From Crocinitomicaceae bacterium (GTDB lineage: Bacteria > Bacteroidota > Bacteroidia > Flavobacteriales_D > Crocinitomicaceae), in assembly GCA_017983465.1 (NCBI GenBank), contig JAGOBK010000001.1, positions 248,001-312,000 on the forward strand: a stretch of 64,000 nucleotides of DNA, read 5' to 3'. Positions 15,344 to 23,691 of this stretch are shown here, piece after piece. Both the position numbers and the translations under genes were made by a program. The first letter of the stretch is position 1; every line of letters begins with the position of its first letter. Under the pieces are notes generated by a model. That model was given only the letters and a program-made list of their open reading frames with translations. It was not told where the DNA came from and searched no databases.

Positions 15344-17682
15344 TTTTTTGGTGCTAAAATGTATACATGTGTCCCTAACTTGGGAGAACTTGCTTCAATC
15401 TGAATTTCATCATTAAATCCTTCTGTCTTTAGGAGTATCGATGCGATTCCTGCCTCAGATTTCACGGGATTCTCTCCAATCAAGATAGCATTTTTCCCTT
15501 TGATGATTTTGAAAGTGAATTCCTCTTCAGCGTTAGGAACAAGTGTTTCATTTGATGTAACGAATGCTCGAACAAACACCATGTCCATCTGATCTTTAGC
15601 AATTGGAATGCCTTCCGTTACGATATCCATGTTCATGCCATTTGGGATTCCTGGAGTAAATACTTGTCGAAAAGCGACTTCTTTATTATTCGCAAATCCA
15701 ACAGCTTTTAACGTTCCCGGAACAAATATAGAAACTTGAAAATGAAAAGGTGGATGATTTAAATGATCACTAAAGGAATTGATTATCGGTTTTTGTCGTC
15801 CAATCAAAGAGTCGTTTAGGTACAATTCCACTTCTTCTGCGTTGCTAAATATGGTGATGTCAAGCGGAGAGTCAGGAGTCCAGAAAGTAGCAATACTTAA
15901 ATTATAACCGGATTCTAAACGCGGATCACGCAATGAATCCAAAGGTGAGACTTGACTTTTATAAAAATCGTAGGAGAATTTCGGAATCCTAAAAATATCC
16001 GCGATCCCAGAAGATTCCAAGTCTGGACTATAACCGCGGTTATAATCGAACATCAACCAATTGGCTTCACCGATAATTTGTTTTCCTTGGTGATTTGAAT
16101 TACTGGCTTCCTGAAAGTTGAACGCTTGTTGCAATAAACGTTTCTCGCCAGCAGACCGCAACTGACGCGATGTTCGTTCTTCTTCCTTCAAATCCGAGAA
16201 AGTACTTTGTTGGAATCCAGCGTTTTGCGCGTAATATTCCCAATCACCGTATTCGGCAACGAGGATGTGTTTCGTTCCATTTTGATAGGAATTCCAATAG
16301 ACTGGTGCTTTGGCATGTTGACGTGCAGGAATAAACAAATCGTAAGATGGATCATCAATCCAACTGCAGCTAATGGAATAAAACGGCATTTCATCATCCA
16401 GAATGGCATTCAATTCTTGTGTAAATGGAGGTTCCATCCACGTTTCATTCAAGGAATTCTCCCAAAACAAGACACAGGCACGATTACGGTCACGTCGAAC
16501 CATGTCGCGTAGATTCTGCTTGACATTCACCTGAAACGTAGAATCTCCCATGAACTGCCATCCAGGTAAACAGTCCATCACAATCAATCCAAGTTCATCA
16601 CAGGCATCCAAAAAGGACTCTGACTGCGGATAATGGGAAAGACGCACAAAATTGAATCCGGCATTTTTAATCATGACTGCATCACGCCAATTGGCATTAT
16701 CCGAAAGTGCATAACCAACATAAGGATATTCTTGGTGTCGATTCGTTCCGGACAGCTCGTATTTCGATCCATTCAAGTAAAATCCATCATCTTTCAATTC
16801 AAAAAAACGGACACCTACTTTTTGGTGTTGTTCGTCCACCAATTTATTGTCTTTGTACACACGAACAGTCATATCGTACAAAAACGGATGACTCGGACTC
16901 CATAGTTCAGCGTTATGAACGATGGCATTTGATTCGATTTGTTGACTTGAATGAGCTGCCAACTCTTTTGTGGCAGAAATTGTTCGGTAAGAATAACCTT
17001 TACCGTCCTCAATCATCGTTTCCACCTTTATTTTTGCCGACTTTCCTGATTCATTTTTGACATGAACCTGTACTTGTGCTTTCGTAGTGGATGCTCTAAA
17101 GGAATTGAAATTCACAAAAACACCACCCGAACCAGGGATGTTCTCATGGACAGCATCAGTGATGTGTATTTCATTCGTTTTGATAAGTTTGACATTCCGG
17201 TAAATCCCTCCGTAATAGTTAAAATCTAGATCCTTCAACGGTTTTCCCGGTGGGATTTGTGGATTATCATCATTGTTTACGCGTACTTCAATGAGGTTCT
17301 TTCCTTTTTTCAATTCAGAGGTGAGTTCAACCATAAACGGAAGATAACCTCCTTCATGCGTTGTCATCCAGGTTCCATTTAAGTAAACTGCTGCTTTCAT
17401 CATGACCCCTTCGAAGTACAAAAAGGCTTTTTCATCCTTCTTGAGTGGACAAATAAAGGATTTACGGTACACACAATCACCTTGAAATTGGGAAACGACC
17501 ACTTTTGATTCCAATCGAGCGGTATGCGGAAGCGTTACTTTTTCCCAATTATGGAAGATTGGACTGTCTTTCACATCAGCACGTAAAAACTCCCAGTCAG
17601 AATTAAAGGATGTTACTTTTCTTGTCTGACCAAAGGTCGTTAGTGTTGAGAAAAGGAATAAAAAGAAGTATAAATTACGCAT
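15340..17682 (-). CDS. Beta-galactosidase, GH2 family, exported
   Basis: From ATG 17682 the protein has 780 residues with a signal peptide (MRNLYFFLFLFSTLTTFGQ), placing it in the periplasm. The GH2 order is visible: sugar-binding jelly-roll (about 25-180), immunoglobulin-like domain, then the TIM barrel with GTNRHQEYP, the acid/base Glu in NSLNETW (about residue 413) and the nucleophile Glu in LVAEYGDW (about 477). Two C-terminal beta domains follow. An earlier ATG at 17703 would overlap the galactanase gene and spoil the signal peptide. Its place between a galactanase and galactokinase implies it releases galactose from galacto-oligosaccharides. Confidence 0.92.
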   Translation of the reverse strand: MRNLYFFLFLFSTLTTFGQTRKVTSFNSDWEFLRADVKDSPIFHNWEKVTLPHTARLESKVVVSQFQGDCVYRKSFICPLKKDEKAFLYFEGVMMKAAVYLNGTWMTTHEGGYLPFMVELTSELKKGKNLIEVRVNNDDNPQIPPGKPLKDLDFNYYGGIYRNVKLIKTNEIHITDAVHENIPGSGGVFVNFNSFRASTTKAQVQVHVKNESGKSAKIKVETMIEDGKGYSYRTISATKELAAHSSQQIESNAIVHNAELWSPSHPFLYDMTVRVYKDNKLVDEQHQKVGVRFFELKDDGFYLNGSKYELSGTNRHQEYPYVGYALSDNANWRDAVMIKNAGFNFVRLSHYPQSESFLDACDELGLIVMDCLPGWQFMGDSTFQVNVKQNLRDMVRRDRNRACVLFWENSLNETWMEPPFTQELNAILDDEMPFYSISCSWIDDPSYDLFIPARQHAKAPVYWNSYQNGTKHILVAEYGDWEYYAQNAGFQQSTFSDLKEEERTSRQLRSAGEKRLLQQAFNFQEASNSNHQGKQIIGEANWLMFDYNRGYSPDLESSGIADIFRIPKFSYDFYKSQVSPLDSLRDPRLESGYNLSIATFWTPDSPLDITIFSNAEEVELYLNDSLIGRQKPIINSFSDHLNHPPFHFQVSIFVPGTLKAVGFANNKEVAFRQVFTPGIPNGMNMDIVTEGIPIAKDQMDMVFVRAFVTSNETLVPNAEEEFTFKIIKGKNAILIGENPVKSEAGIASILLKTEGFNDEIQIEASSPKLGTHVYILAPKK

Positions 17683-17686
17683 GGAC

Positions 17687-18736
17687 TTAGTTAAAGAATG
17701 CATCTAGTGCTGTTGAAGGTTTTCCGTTGTTTTGCCAGCAATTCAATTGGTAGTTACTCCATGATTTCGCGCCTTCCGGTTCCCAGTAGATTACTCCAAG
17801 TCCACGTTGACCCGGAATTCCACGAACAATCGAAATGACTTGAGTCAACATATCTTGCGTGTTTTGCACTAAGGTGTAATCACCACCAACTTCCACGACC
17901 ATCACATCTTTGTCGTAGCGCGTGACCATATCATTCAAGTTGGTTTCTAAATCGTTAATCGTTGCAGTGTAGTCTGTACCAAGCCAATATGGATAGTACG
18001 AAGCCCCGATGACGTCGAATTTCATTCCATTTGCGACCGCTAAATCAAAGAACCAGCGAAAACGCGCATTGTCATTTCCTTTGTCGATGTGCACGATGAC
18101 TTTGATGTTTGCATCAATGTCTTTTGTCGCGTCGTAGCCTTTGTTCACAAGCGCGGACAATTGTCCAAAATTCGTATATGATCCTTCCGGCCAAAGCATT
18201 CCACCAGGAATTTCGTTTCCAATCTGCACCCACGTTGGAGTGACTCCAGCTGTTTTCAATGCTGATAAAACATCATATGTATGTTGATAGACAGAATCTT
18301 TCAACGCAGCAAAACTACAATTCGCCCAAGCAGCTGGTTTTGTTTGATTCGCTGGATCCGCCCAGGTATCAGAATAGTGAAAATCAATCATGACTTTCAT
18401 TCCTAAATTCTTTGCGCGAACAGCCATGGCAACCGTTTCTTCTTTCGAACAGTGTCCGCTTTGTGGATTATTGGACGGATTCACAAAAACACGCAAACGA
18501 ACAGTATTCATCCCTCTGTTTTTCAAGATTTCTAAACAATCTGTTTCGGTTCCGTCGGACTCAAAGAACTTGAATCCAGTCGCTTCCATTTGAGGCAACC
18601 AACTGACATCACCACCTTTTGCCAAATAATCAGTTGCCACAGGTGGAGTAGGTGGTTTTGGTTTGTTTTTGTCTTTACAGGATGCTGAGATTCCAACTAT
18701 AGAAAGCAGCAAAATAAGGAGCATTTGTTTATACAT
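17687..18736 (-). CDS. Endo-beta-1,4-galactanase (GH53), lipoprotein
   Basis: A GH53 arabinogalactan endo-galactanase that cuts beta-1,4-galactan, the side chain of rhamnogalacturonan I. The signal peptide ends in a lipobox (GISASC, Cys20), and an acidic/basic proline-rich linker (KDKNKPKPPTPP) follows, consistent with a lipoprotein that could be surface-exposed. The catalytic pair is visible: acid/base Glu175 in WVQIGNEIPGG and nucleophile Glu282 in VVEVGGDY. The family markers GGDVSWLPQ, TVRLRVFVNP and IDFHYSDTWADP are also present. The 349-residue length is standard. It overlaps galM by 8 bases and precedes the GH2 gene by 4. Confidence 0.95.
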   Translation of the reverse strand: MYKQMLLILLLSIVGISASCKDKNKPKPPTPPVATDYLAKGGDVSWLPQMEATGFKFFESDGTETDCLEILKNRGMNTVRLRVFVNPSNNPQSGHCSKEETVAMAVRAKNLGMKVMIDFHYSDTWADPANQTKPAAWANCSFAALKDSVYQHTYDVLSALKTAGVTPTWVQIGNEIPGGMLWPEGSYTNFGQLSALVNKGYDATKDIDANIKVIVHIDKGNDNARFRWFFDLAVANGMKFDVIGASYYPYWLGTDYTATINDLETNLNDMVTRYDKDVMVVEVGGDYTLVQNTQDMLTQVISIVRGIPGQRGLGVIYWEPEGAKSWSNYQLNCWQNNGKPSTALDAFFN

Positions 18737-19751
18737 GGTCTTGATTTACAAAGTGAAAGATCGTATTATTTTCGTAGACTTCGTCTTTTCGAAGCACGCT
18801 TGAAGGAAAATGATCATGATTTGGCGAATCTGGAAAGTTTTGCATTTCAAAGCAAATGCCACTTGTCGCATGATAGGAAACGCCTTGTTTACCTTTTAAG
18901 TTTTCTGGCAATCCACAACCGATAAAGAGATGTGCCGCTGGTTGGTTGGACTTCACCAACATTTTCCATCCATTTGTTGGATGCGTTAAAGATGCCTGTA
19001 TTTCCGATTGATCAGAAATAATGAACGTATGATCCAAGTCAGCTCGCAATTCAGCCGTTAATTCGTCCTGCATGGGTTTTTCGCTCCATTGCTCGAAATT
19101 TCCTGTTGGAATATTGTCCATGTTCTTTTCTAAGAAATGTGTGGCATTTAAATGAATGGATTGATGTTCGACCGATTGATTGTGTCCACCTAAATTCCAA
19201 TAATGGTGTTGGGTAACATTGATAATCGTATCCTCTGTGGATTCAGCTTTGTAGCTCATTTTCAATTCATTGTCATCCGTCAATGAATAGGTGAGTGTAC
19301 TCGTTACTTCACCTGGATAGCCATCCGTTCCTGCAGGACTCACATGTTTCAAAGTAATCGATTGTTCGGATAATTGCGGTTCCGCTTTCCAAAGTGCACG
19401 ACTAAAAGAATCGATTCCACCATGTAAATGATTTACTCCGTTATTTTTACTTAGCTGATATACTTTGTTATTCAGAAAGAAAATCCCTTGATGAATTCGA
19501 CCAGCGAAAGGCCCAACTATACTACCAAAGTACGGTGGATTCTCCATGTTCATTGATTCGAGGTAATCTTCCAAACGATCAAAACCCAAAACAATATCCA
19601 AACCCTGATCTCCTGGTAATACACACGAACGCATAACTGCGCCGTAGGAAATGAACTCAACCGTCATTCCATGTTTATTCTTTAACAAATAGGAATAAAC
19701 CATTTGACCATCAGGTAATTGTCCAAATTCTTTTATTTCAACTGGATTCAT
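18729..19751 (-). CDS. galM: Aldose 1-epimerase (galactose mutarotase)
   Basis: GalM interconverts beta- and alpha-galactose so that galactokinase can act. The 340-residue protein has the family's active-site pieces: NHLHGG, the histidine in NVTQHHYWNLGGH, an Asp in DLDHTF, and the catalytic Glu in ICFEMQNFPDSPNH. There is no signal peptide, so it is cytoplasmic. It is the first gene of the six-gene operon reading down to the symporter. Its start is about 57 bases from the repeat-bearing operator region shared with the divergent GntR regulator. Confidence 0.95.
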   Translation of the reverse strand: MNPVEIKEFGQLPDGQMVYSYLLKNKHGMTVEFISYGAVMRSCVLPGDQGLDIVLGFDRLEDYLESMNMENPPYFGSIVGPFAGRIHQGIFFLNNKVYQLSKNNGVNHLHGGIDSFSRALWKAEPQLSEQSITLKHVSPAGTDGYPGEVTSTLTYSLTDDNELKMSYKAESTEDTIINVTQHHYWNLGGHNQSVEHQSIHLNATHFLEKNMDNIPTGNFEQWSEKPMQDELTAELRADLDHTFIISDQSEIQASLTHPTNGWKMLVKSNQPAAHLFIGCGLPENLKGKQGVSYHATSGICFEMQNFPDSPNHDHFPSSVLRKDEVYENNTIFHFVNQDHV

Positions 19752-19785
19752 TTTAATGTTTCAGGTGGATTCGAAGAGAAAAGTA

Positions 19786-19850
19786 CAAAATAAAGTTTTT
19801 TAAAGCATACCAGTACCTACCGGTTTAGTTGTATTTTAGCTACCAGTTTA
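19786..19850. promoter_or_regulatory. Divergent promoter/operator region of the galactan operon
   Basis: Three copies of TACCRGT lie in tandem on the plus strand at 19808-19814, 19818-19824 (TACCGGT) and 19841-19847. The last two sit in a longer match, CTACCRGTTTA, at 19817-19827 and 19840-19850. On the minus strand TATTTTG (19792-19786) approximates a -7 box for galM with the repeats just upstream. The GntR regulator starts at 19859, right after the third repeat, so autoregulation is likely. The assignment as operator is inference from position and repetition. Confidence 0.55.
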
Positions 19851-19858
19851 TTTAGTGT

Positions 19859-20857
19859 ATGCCTTTAATTAAAATTGATCCAAATTCCGCGCAAACGAAG
19901 TACAAGCAAATCATCTTGTGTATTGAACGTGCCTTGGCGGATAAACGATTAAAATTGAACGACAAACTGCCATCCATCAATAAAATCGCTCTAGCCAACG
20001 GACTTTCACGCGATACAGTACTACAAGCGTACGATGAATTAAAGAAAAGAGGCGTTGTTTATTCCATCATTGGAAAAGGATATTTCGTTAAAAGTTTGGG
20101 ATTCCAACACGAGCAAAATCTATTTCTATTATTTGATGAATTAAATTCATTTAAAGAATTGATATACAATGGTTTTTACGAAGAAATAAACAAGCGTGCC
20201 GAGGTCGAAATTTTCTTTCATCACTTCAATTTACAGATGTTCGACAAATTAATCACCGAAAATGCGGGCAGGTATTCTAATTACATCATTATGCCTTCGA
20301 ATTTAGTTGGGACAGCGGAAATCATAGCCAAATTACCAAAGGAGTCAGTCTACTTGTTGGATCAAACAAATGGATCTCTAGCTGAATATCCTGCCGTGTA
20401 CCAAGATTTTTCCAAGGACATGAAAATGGGATTAAAGGAAGCGCATCCACGTTTAAAATACTACCGAAAATTGACACTTATTTTTCCCGGAGCAAAGGAG
20501 CCCATTGGAATGGTGGAGGGATTTCGGTCATATTGCGAAGGAATTAAGTTTCCACACGAAGTGATTCATTCCGTTGAAGAAAAGCACATTCAAAAGGGAG
20601 TTGTTTTTATCACACCGAACGACGATCAATTGGTAGAAGTTATCGAATTAGCCAAATCGAAAGATCTAGCTATTGGAAAACACATAGGTATCATCTCCTA
20701 CAATGAAATCCCTTTGAAAAAAGTCATCGAAAATGGTATTACCACGATATCAACGGATTTTCATGTCATGGGGAAAACGATGGCAAAAATGGTGATGAAC
20801 GGCAAAAAGCAACGAATTGCAAATCCATCCAACATTATTTTAAGAGCAAGTTTGTAA
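19859..20857 (+). CDS. GntR-family regulator with LacI/periplasmic-binding-like effector domain
   Basis: The N-terminal 70 or so residues form a GntR winged helix (KLPSINKIALANGLSRDTVL, then AYDELKKRGVVYSIIGKGYFV). The remaining 260 residues resemble the sugar-binding fold of LacI-type regulators, with alternating strand/helix segments and GIISYNEIPLKKVIENGITT near the end. Chimeric GntR-PBP regulators of this type control sugar loci in Bacteroidota. It is divergent from the galactan operon, and repeats lie between the two, so it is probably its local repressor or activator responding to galactose or an oligosaccharide; the ligand is not shown by sequence. Confidence 0.88.
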   Translation: MPLIKIDPNSAQTKYKQIILCIERALADKRLKLNDKLPSINKIALANGLSRDTVLQAYDELKKRGVVYSIIGKGYFVKSLGFQHEQNLFLLFDELNSFKELIYNGFYEEINKRAEVEIFFHHFNLQMFDKLITENAGRYSNYIIMPSNLVGTAEIIAKLPKESVYLLDQTNGSLAEYPAVYQDFSKDMKMGLKEAHPRLKYYRKLTLIFPGAKEPIGMVEGFRSYCEGIKFPHEVIHSVEEKHIQKGVVFITPNDDQLVEVIELAKSKDLAIGKHIGIISYNEIPLKKVIENGITTISTDFHVMGKTMAKMVMNGKKQRIANPSNIILRASL

Positions 20858-20862
20858 CGTGT

Positions 20863-21471
20863 TTATTTTCGAAAGGAAGCAAAGACAAAGTTTTGACTCG
20901 TGCCAAACGGTGTTTGATGGTCTTCTCGTCTGGTTTCGATACGTTCAAATCCTTGCGCTTGAAATAATTCACCCAAACTTGTTTCGTCGTACTGGGTAAT
21001 TTCTAATCCACTGCATTTTAGAGGTCCATCCGTTGAAAATGTCCCTAAAATCATATTTTTCGCGTGATTTGACACCAATCTTGCATAACGACGAATGTCT
21101 GAAGGAGCTGTCAAAAAGTGAAACGCAGCACGATCATGCCATAAATCGTAAGTGGCCTCAGGTTGAAATTCGTTGATGTCAGAAACTATCCAATGAACCA
21201 AAGAAGCGCGTTCACCTAAGCGAAATTTGGCACGATCAATGGCGTGTGCAGAAATATCCAAAACGCTGATATTCGTATATCCAAGGTCGAGTAGGTGATC
21301 AACTAACAAACTGTCACCACCACCAACATCAATAATTGAAACTGATTTTTCTAAAGGAAATGACGTAACAAAATCTAACGAAATCTGAGGGATTTCCTGA
21401 GTCCAGGATACCTCTTGTGGACTTTTGGTTTCATAAACCGTTTCCCAGTGTGCTTTCAAATTCTTTTCCAT
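20863..21471 (-). CDS. Class I SAM-dependent methyltransferase
   Basis: A 202-residue Rossmann-fold methyltransferase. The SAM-binding motif I is SIIDVGGGDSLLVDHLL (about 45-61), the acidic motif II is VLDISAHAI, and DLWHDRAAFHFL fits motif IV/post-IV. The substrate is unknown; similar proteins are labelled generically or as thiopurine/tellurite-type methyltransferases. The gene is convergent with the GntR regulator (5 bases apart) and separated by 59 bases from the small membrane gene upstream, so it may be expressed on its own. Confidence 0.85.
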   Translation of the reverse strand: MEKNLKAHWETVYETKSPQEVSWTQEIPQISLDFVTSFPLEKSVSIIDVGGGDSLLVDHLLDLGYTNISVLDISAHAIDRAKFRLGERASLVHWIVSDINEFQPEATYDLWHDRAAFHFLTAPSDIRRYARLVSNHAKNMILGTFSTDGPLKCSGLEITQYDETSLGELFQAQGFERIETRREDHQTPFGTSQNFVFASFRK

Positions 21472-21530
21472 GGTACAAAGCTGAAAATAATTCTGGATTA
21501 CAAACGTAACCTAGGTTTCATAGAACAGAA

Positions 21531-21749
21531 TTATTTACAAATCCAATTCCAAAAACGCTTGTGGATCTTTGGTAAAAATATACCCATGATTGGAACCAGA
21601 ATCAAGGTAAACACAAGTGTCTTAACCAATTGATGCTGTTCTTTTACCAATGGAAAAACCAATGCAAACATCACGTTTATCAATGGGTAAACAAATAACC
21701 ATGACACCAACATGATTTTCCATTTTTTAGGTTTTTGCTCTTTATTCAT
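21531..21749 (-). CDS. Small membrane protein resembling the membrane module of monooxygenase-like proteins
   Basis: This 72-residue protein starts one base after the stop of the PLP enzyme gene, so the two are an operon. It has two membrane helices (KIMLVSWLFVYPLINVMFAL and TLVFTLILVPIMGIF) and basic ends. The pattern W-K-x-M-L-V-S-W-L-x-x-Y-P-L with a later L-V-P-I-M and W-x-W resembles the transmembrane module that accompanies antibiotic-biosynthesis-monooxygenase domains (COG3224-like), without the enzyme domain. The function is unknown. Confidence 0.65.
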   Translation of the reverse strand: MNKEQKPKKWKIMLVSWLFVYPLINVMFALVFPLVKEQHQLVKTLVFTLILVPIMGIFLPKIHKRFWNWICK

Positions 21750-21750
21750 C

Positions 21751-22989
21751 TTATTTATCTGTTAATGCCTGTTTAAAATCACTTATTAGATCCTGCGGAT
21801 CTTCTACACCAATACTCACCCGAATCATTTTCTCTGTAATATTCATGAGTTTTTTTCCCTCTTCCGGGATGTCCACATGTGTCATGGTCGCGGGATGCTC
21901 AGCCAAACTTTCTGTTGACCCTAAGCTCACTGCCAGTTTGATTAATTTTAATCGATTCAATATTTCAAACGCCTCTTTTTCTCCACCTTTTACATCAAAA
22001 CTAATCATAGCGCCCGGACCTAAACATTGTTTTTTGAAAATTTCTCTCGTTCGAGGCGACAATTCATCCTCTAAACCTAGGTAATAAACCTTTTCAATTT
22101 TTGGATGATTTTTTAGGTAGTCCGCAACGATACGTGCATTGGACTGTTGACGATCCATACGAATATGCAAGGTCTCCAAACTTCTCAATAACATCCAAGC
22201 GGTGTGAGGAGAAATCATATTTCCAAGAAAGGTCCTTAAGGTCTTTACACGAGTGATTACATCAGAATTCCCTAGGACGGCACCAGCAATTAAATCGGAA
22301 TGTCCACCCAAGTATTTCGTAGCTGAATACATTACGATATCAGCGCCTAACTCTAATGGCTTTTGCCAAATTGGACCTAAATACGTGTTATCAACCGCCA
22401 CATAAACTTTGCTTGTATCCGTCGAAAATTGTTTCGCTAATTCTATTGCTTCCGAAATATCAAAAAGATCATTCGTGGGATTCGCTGGGGTTTCAATGTA
22501 AATCATTGCCAACTCTTTTCCTTTTCCACTTGATTGAATTTTTTCAAGTATCACTTCCTTTGAATCTTTTACTCCGAATTCAACACTTTCAATTCCGAAT
22601 TTTGTTAATACATGATGAATGAAATGGTGTGTTCCACCATAAACAGGTGCACTATAAAGCAACAATGAACCTGGCTTTAAAAATTCTAAGAGCACTGTAG
22701 AAATCGCACTCATTCCTGATTCAAAAACAGCCGCTCCATCGGCCTTGTCCCAAAGAGATAAACGATCTTCTAAAATCTCTAAATTTGGATTGTTTATCCT
22801 ACTGTAAATCAAGCCTAGTTCCTCATTTGGTCTAGATTGACGATGTCCATAGGCTACTTCAAAAAAATCTTTTCCCTCTTCAGCTGTCTGAAAGACAAAT
22901 GTAGAGGTTAAAAATACGGGACATTTTACTGCTCCTTGACTGAGTTCAGGTTTGTAACCATGACTCATCATTAAACTTTCTGGTTTCAT
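21751..22989 (-). CDS. Cystathionine gamma-synthase/lyase family PLP enzyme
   Basis: A 412-residue Cys/Met-metabolism PLP enzyme. The PLP lysine is in SATKYLGGHSDLIAG, the cofactor aspartate in VAVDNTYLGP, and SVELGSTESLAEHP-like residues (SLGSTESLAEHPATMTH) form the C-terminal substrate loop. The family includes cystathionine gamma-synthase, cystathionine lyases and methionine gamma-lyase, which cannot be separated with certainty by eye. An insertion near the N-terminus (AYGHRQSRPNEELGLIYSR) is typical of a subgroup labelled simply as cystathionine gamma-synthase family. It is co-transcribed with the small membrane protein downstream. Confidence 0.88.
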   Translation of the reverse strand: MKPESLMMSHGYKPELSQGAVKCPVFLTSTFVFQTAEEGKDFFEVAYGHRQSRPNEELGLIYSRINNPNLEILEDRLSLWDKADGAAVFESGMSAISTVLLEFLKPGSLLLYSAPVYGGTHHFIHHVLTKFGIESVEFGVKDSKEVILEKIQSSGKGKELAMIYIETPANPTNDLFDISEAIELAKQFSTDTSKVYVAVDNTYLGPIWQKPLELGADIVMYSATKYLGGHSDLIAGAVLGNSDVITRVKTLRTFLGNMISPHTAWMLLRSLETLHIRMDRQQSNARIVADYLKNHPKIEKVYYLGLEDELSPRTREIFKKQCLGPGAMISFDVKGGEKEAFEILNRLKLIKLAVSLGSTESLAEHPATMTHVDIPEEGKKLMNITEKMIRVSIGVEDPQDLISDFKQALTDK

Positions 22990-23109
22990 TTTGTTGTTGA
23001 TTGATTCATCAAAAGTAATAATCTCTTTGAATAATCACTTCAAAATGAAAATTACCACTTGGTTATGAATCATTCGAAATATTCAAAATTCTTTTCGCAA
23101 CTTTACCGC

Positions 23110-23688
23110 ATGCAAATATGTGTCTACTGTGCGTCAAGCGCGCAAATCCATCCGGAATATTTTAAAGCAACGGAAACGCTTGCTCATATCTTCGCGAAAA
23201 ACAAGGTGCAAGTCGTTTTTGGTGGCGGATCATCAGGACTCATGGGTCAATTAGCGGATGGCGTTTTAGCTGCTGGCGGACAAATCAAAGGAATCATGCC
23301 CCAGTTCATGAATGAAGTAGAGTGGGGACATCGCGGTGTTTCCGATTTCGTTTACACAGAGACGATGCATGAACGCAAAGCGAAGTTTTTAGAAGGAACA
23401 GATGCATTGGTTGCACTTCCCGGCGGACCAGGAACATTCGAGGAGCTGTTTGAAGCAATCACCTTGAAAAAATTGGCGCAATTCACGAAACCCATTATCA
23501 TTCTCAATACACGAAATTACTTTGATGCATTTCAACTGATGATGCAACAAGCGGTAGAGGAGAAATTCATGTCCGATGACCTAGGAGAATTGTATCAAAT
23601 CGTTCAAACTCCGGAGGAGGTATTGCCAGCAATTGAACGAACGCAAGTTTGGACAAAGTCCATTCATGACGCGGCGAAACTTCGCTAG
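23110..23688 (+). CDS. LOG-family protein (nucleotide 5'-monophosphate phosphoribohydrolase)
   Basis: LOG proteins cleave the N-glycosidic bond of nucleoside monophosphates, in some cases producing cytokinins. The diagnostic motif PGGPGTFEE is present, preceded by a GGGSSGLMG nucleotide-binding loop and the Met-His-Glu-Arg-Lys segment (ETMHERKAKF). The chosen start, ATG 23110, gives the usual N-terminus MQICVYCASS; in-frame starts upstream to 23059 add an unconserved basic stretch. The bacterial role is unclear, as many non-plant bacteria carry one copy. It is convergent with the nuclease-like gene, 3 bases apart. Confidence 0.9.
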   Translation: MQICVYCASSAQIHPEYFKATETLAHIFAKNKVQVVFGGGSSGLMGQLADGVLAAGGQIKGIMPQFMNEVEWGHRGVSDFVYTETMHERKAKFLEGTDALVALPGGPGTFEELFEAITLKKLAQFTKPIIILNTRNYFDAFQLMMQQAVEEKFMSDDLGELYQIVQTPEEVLPAIERTQVWTKSIHDAAKLR

Positions 23689-23691
23689 AAA

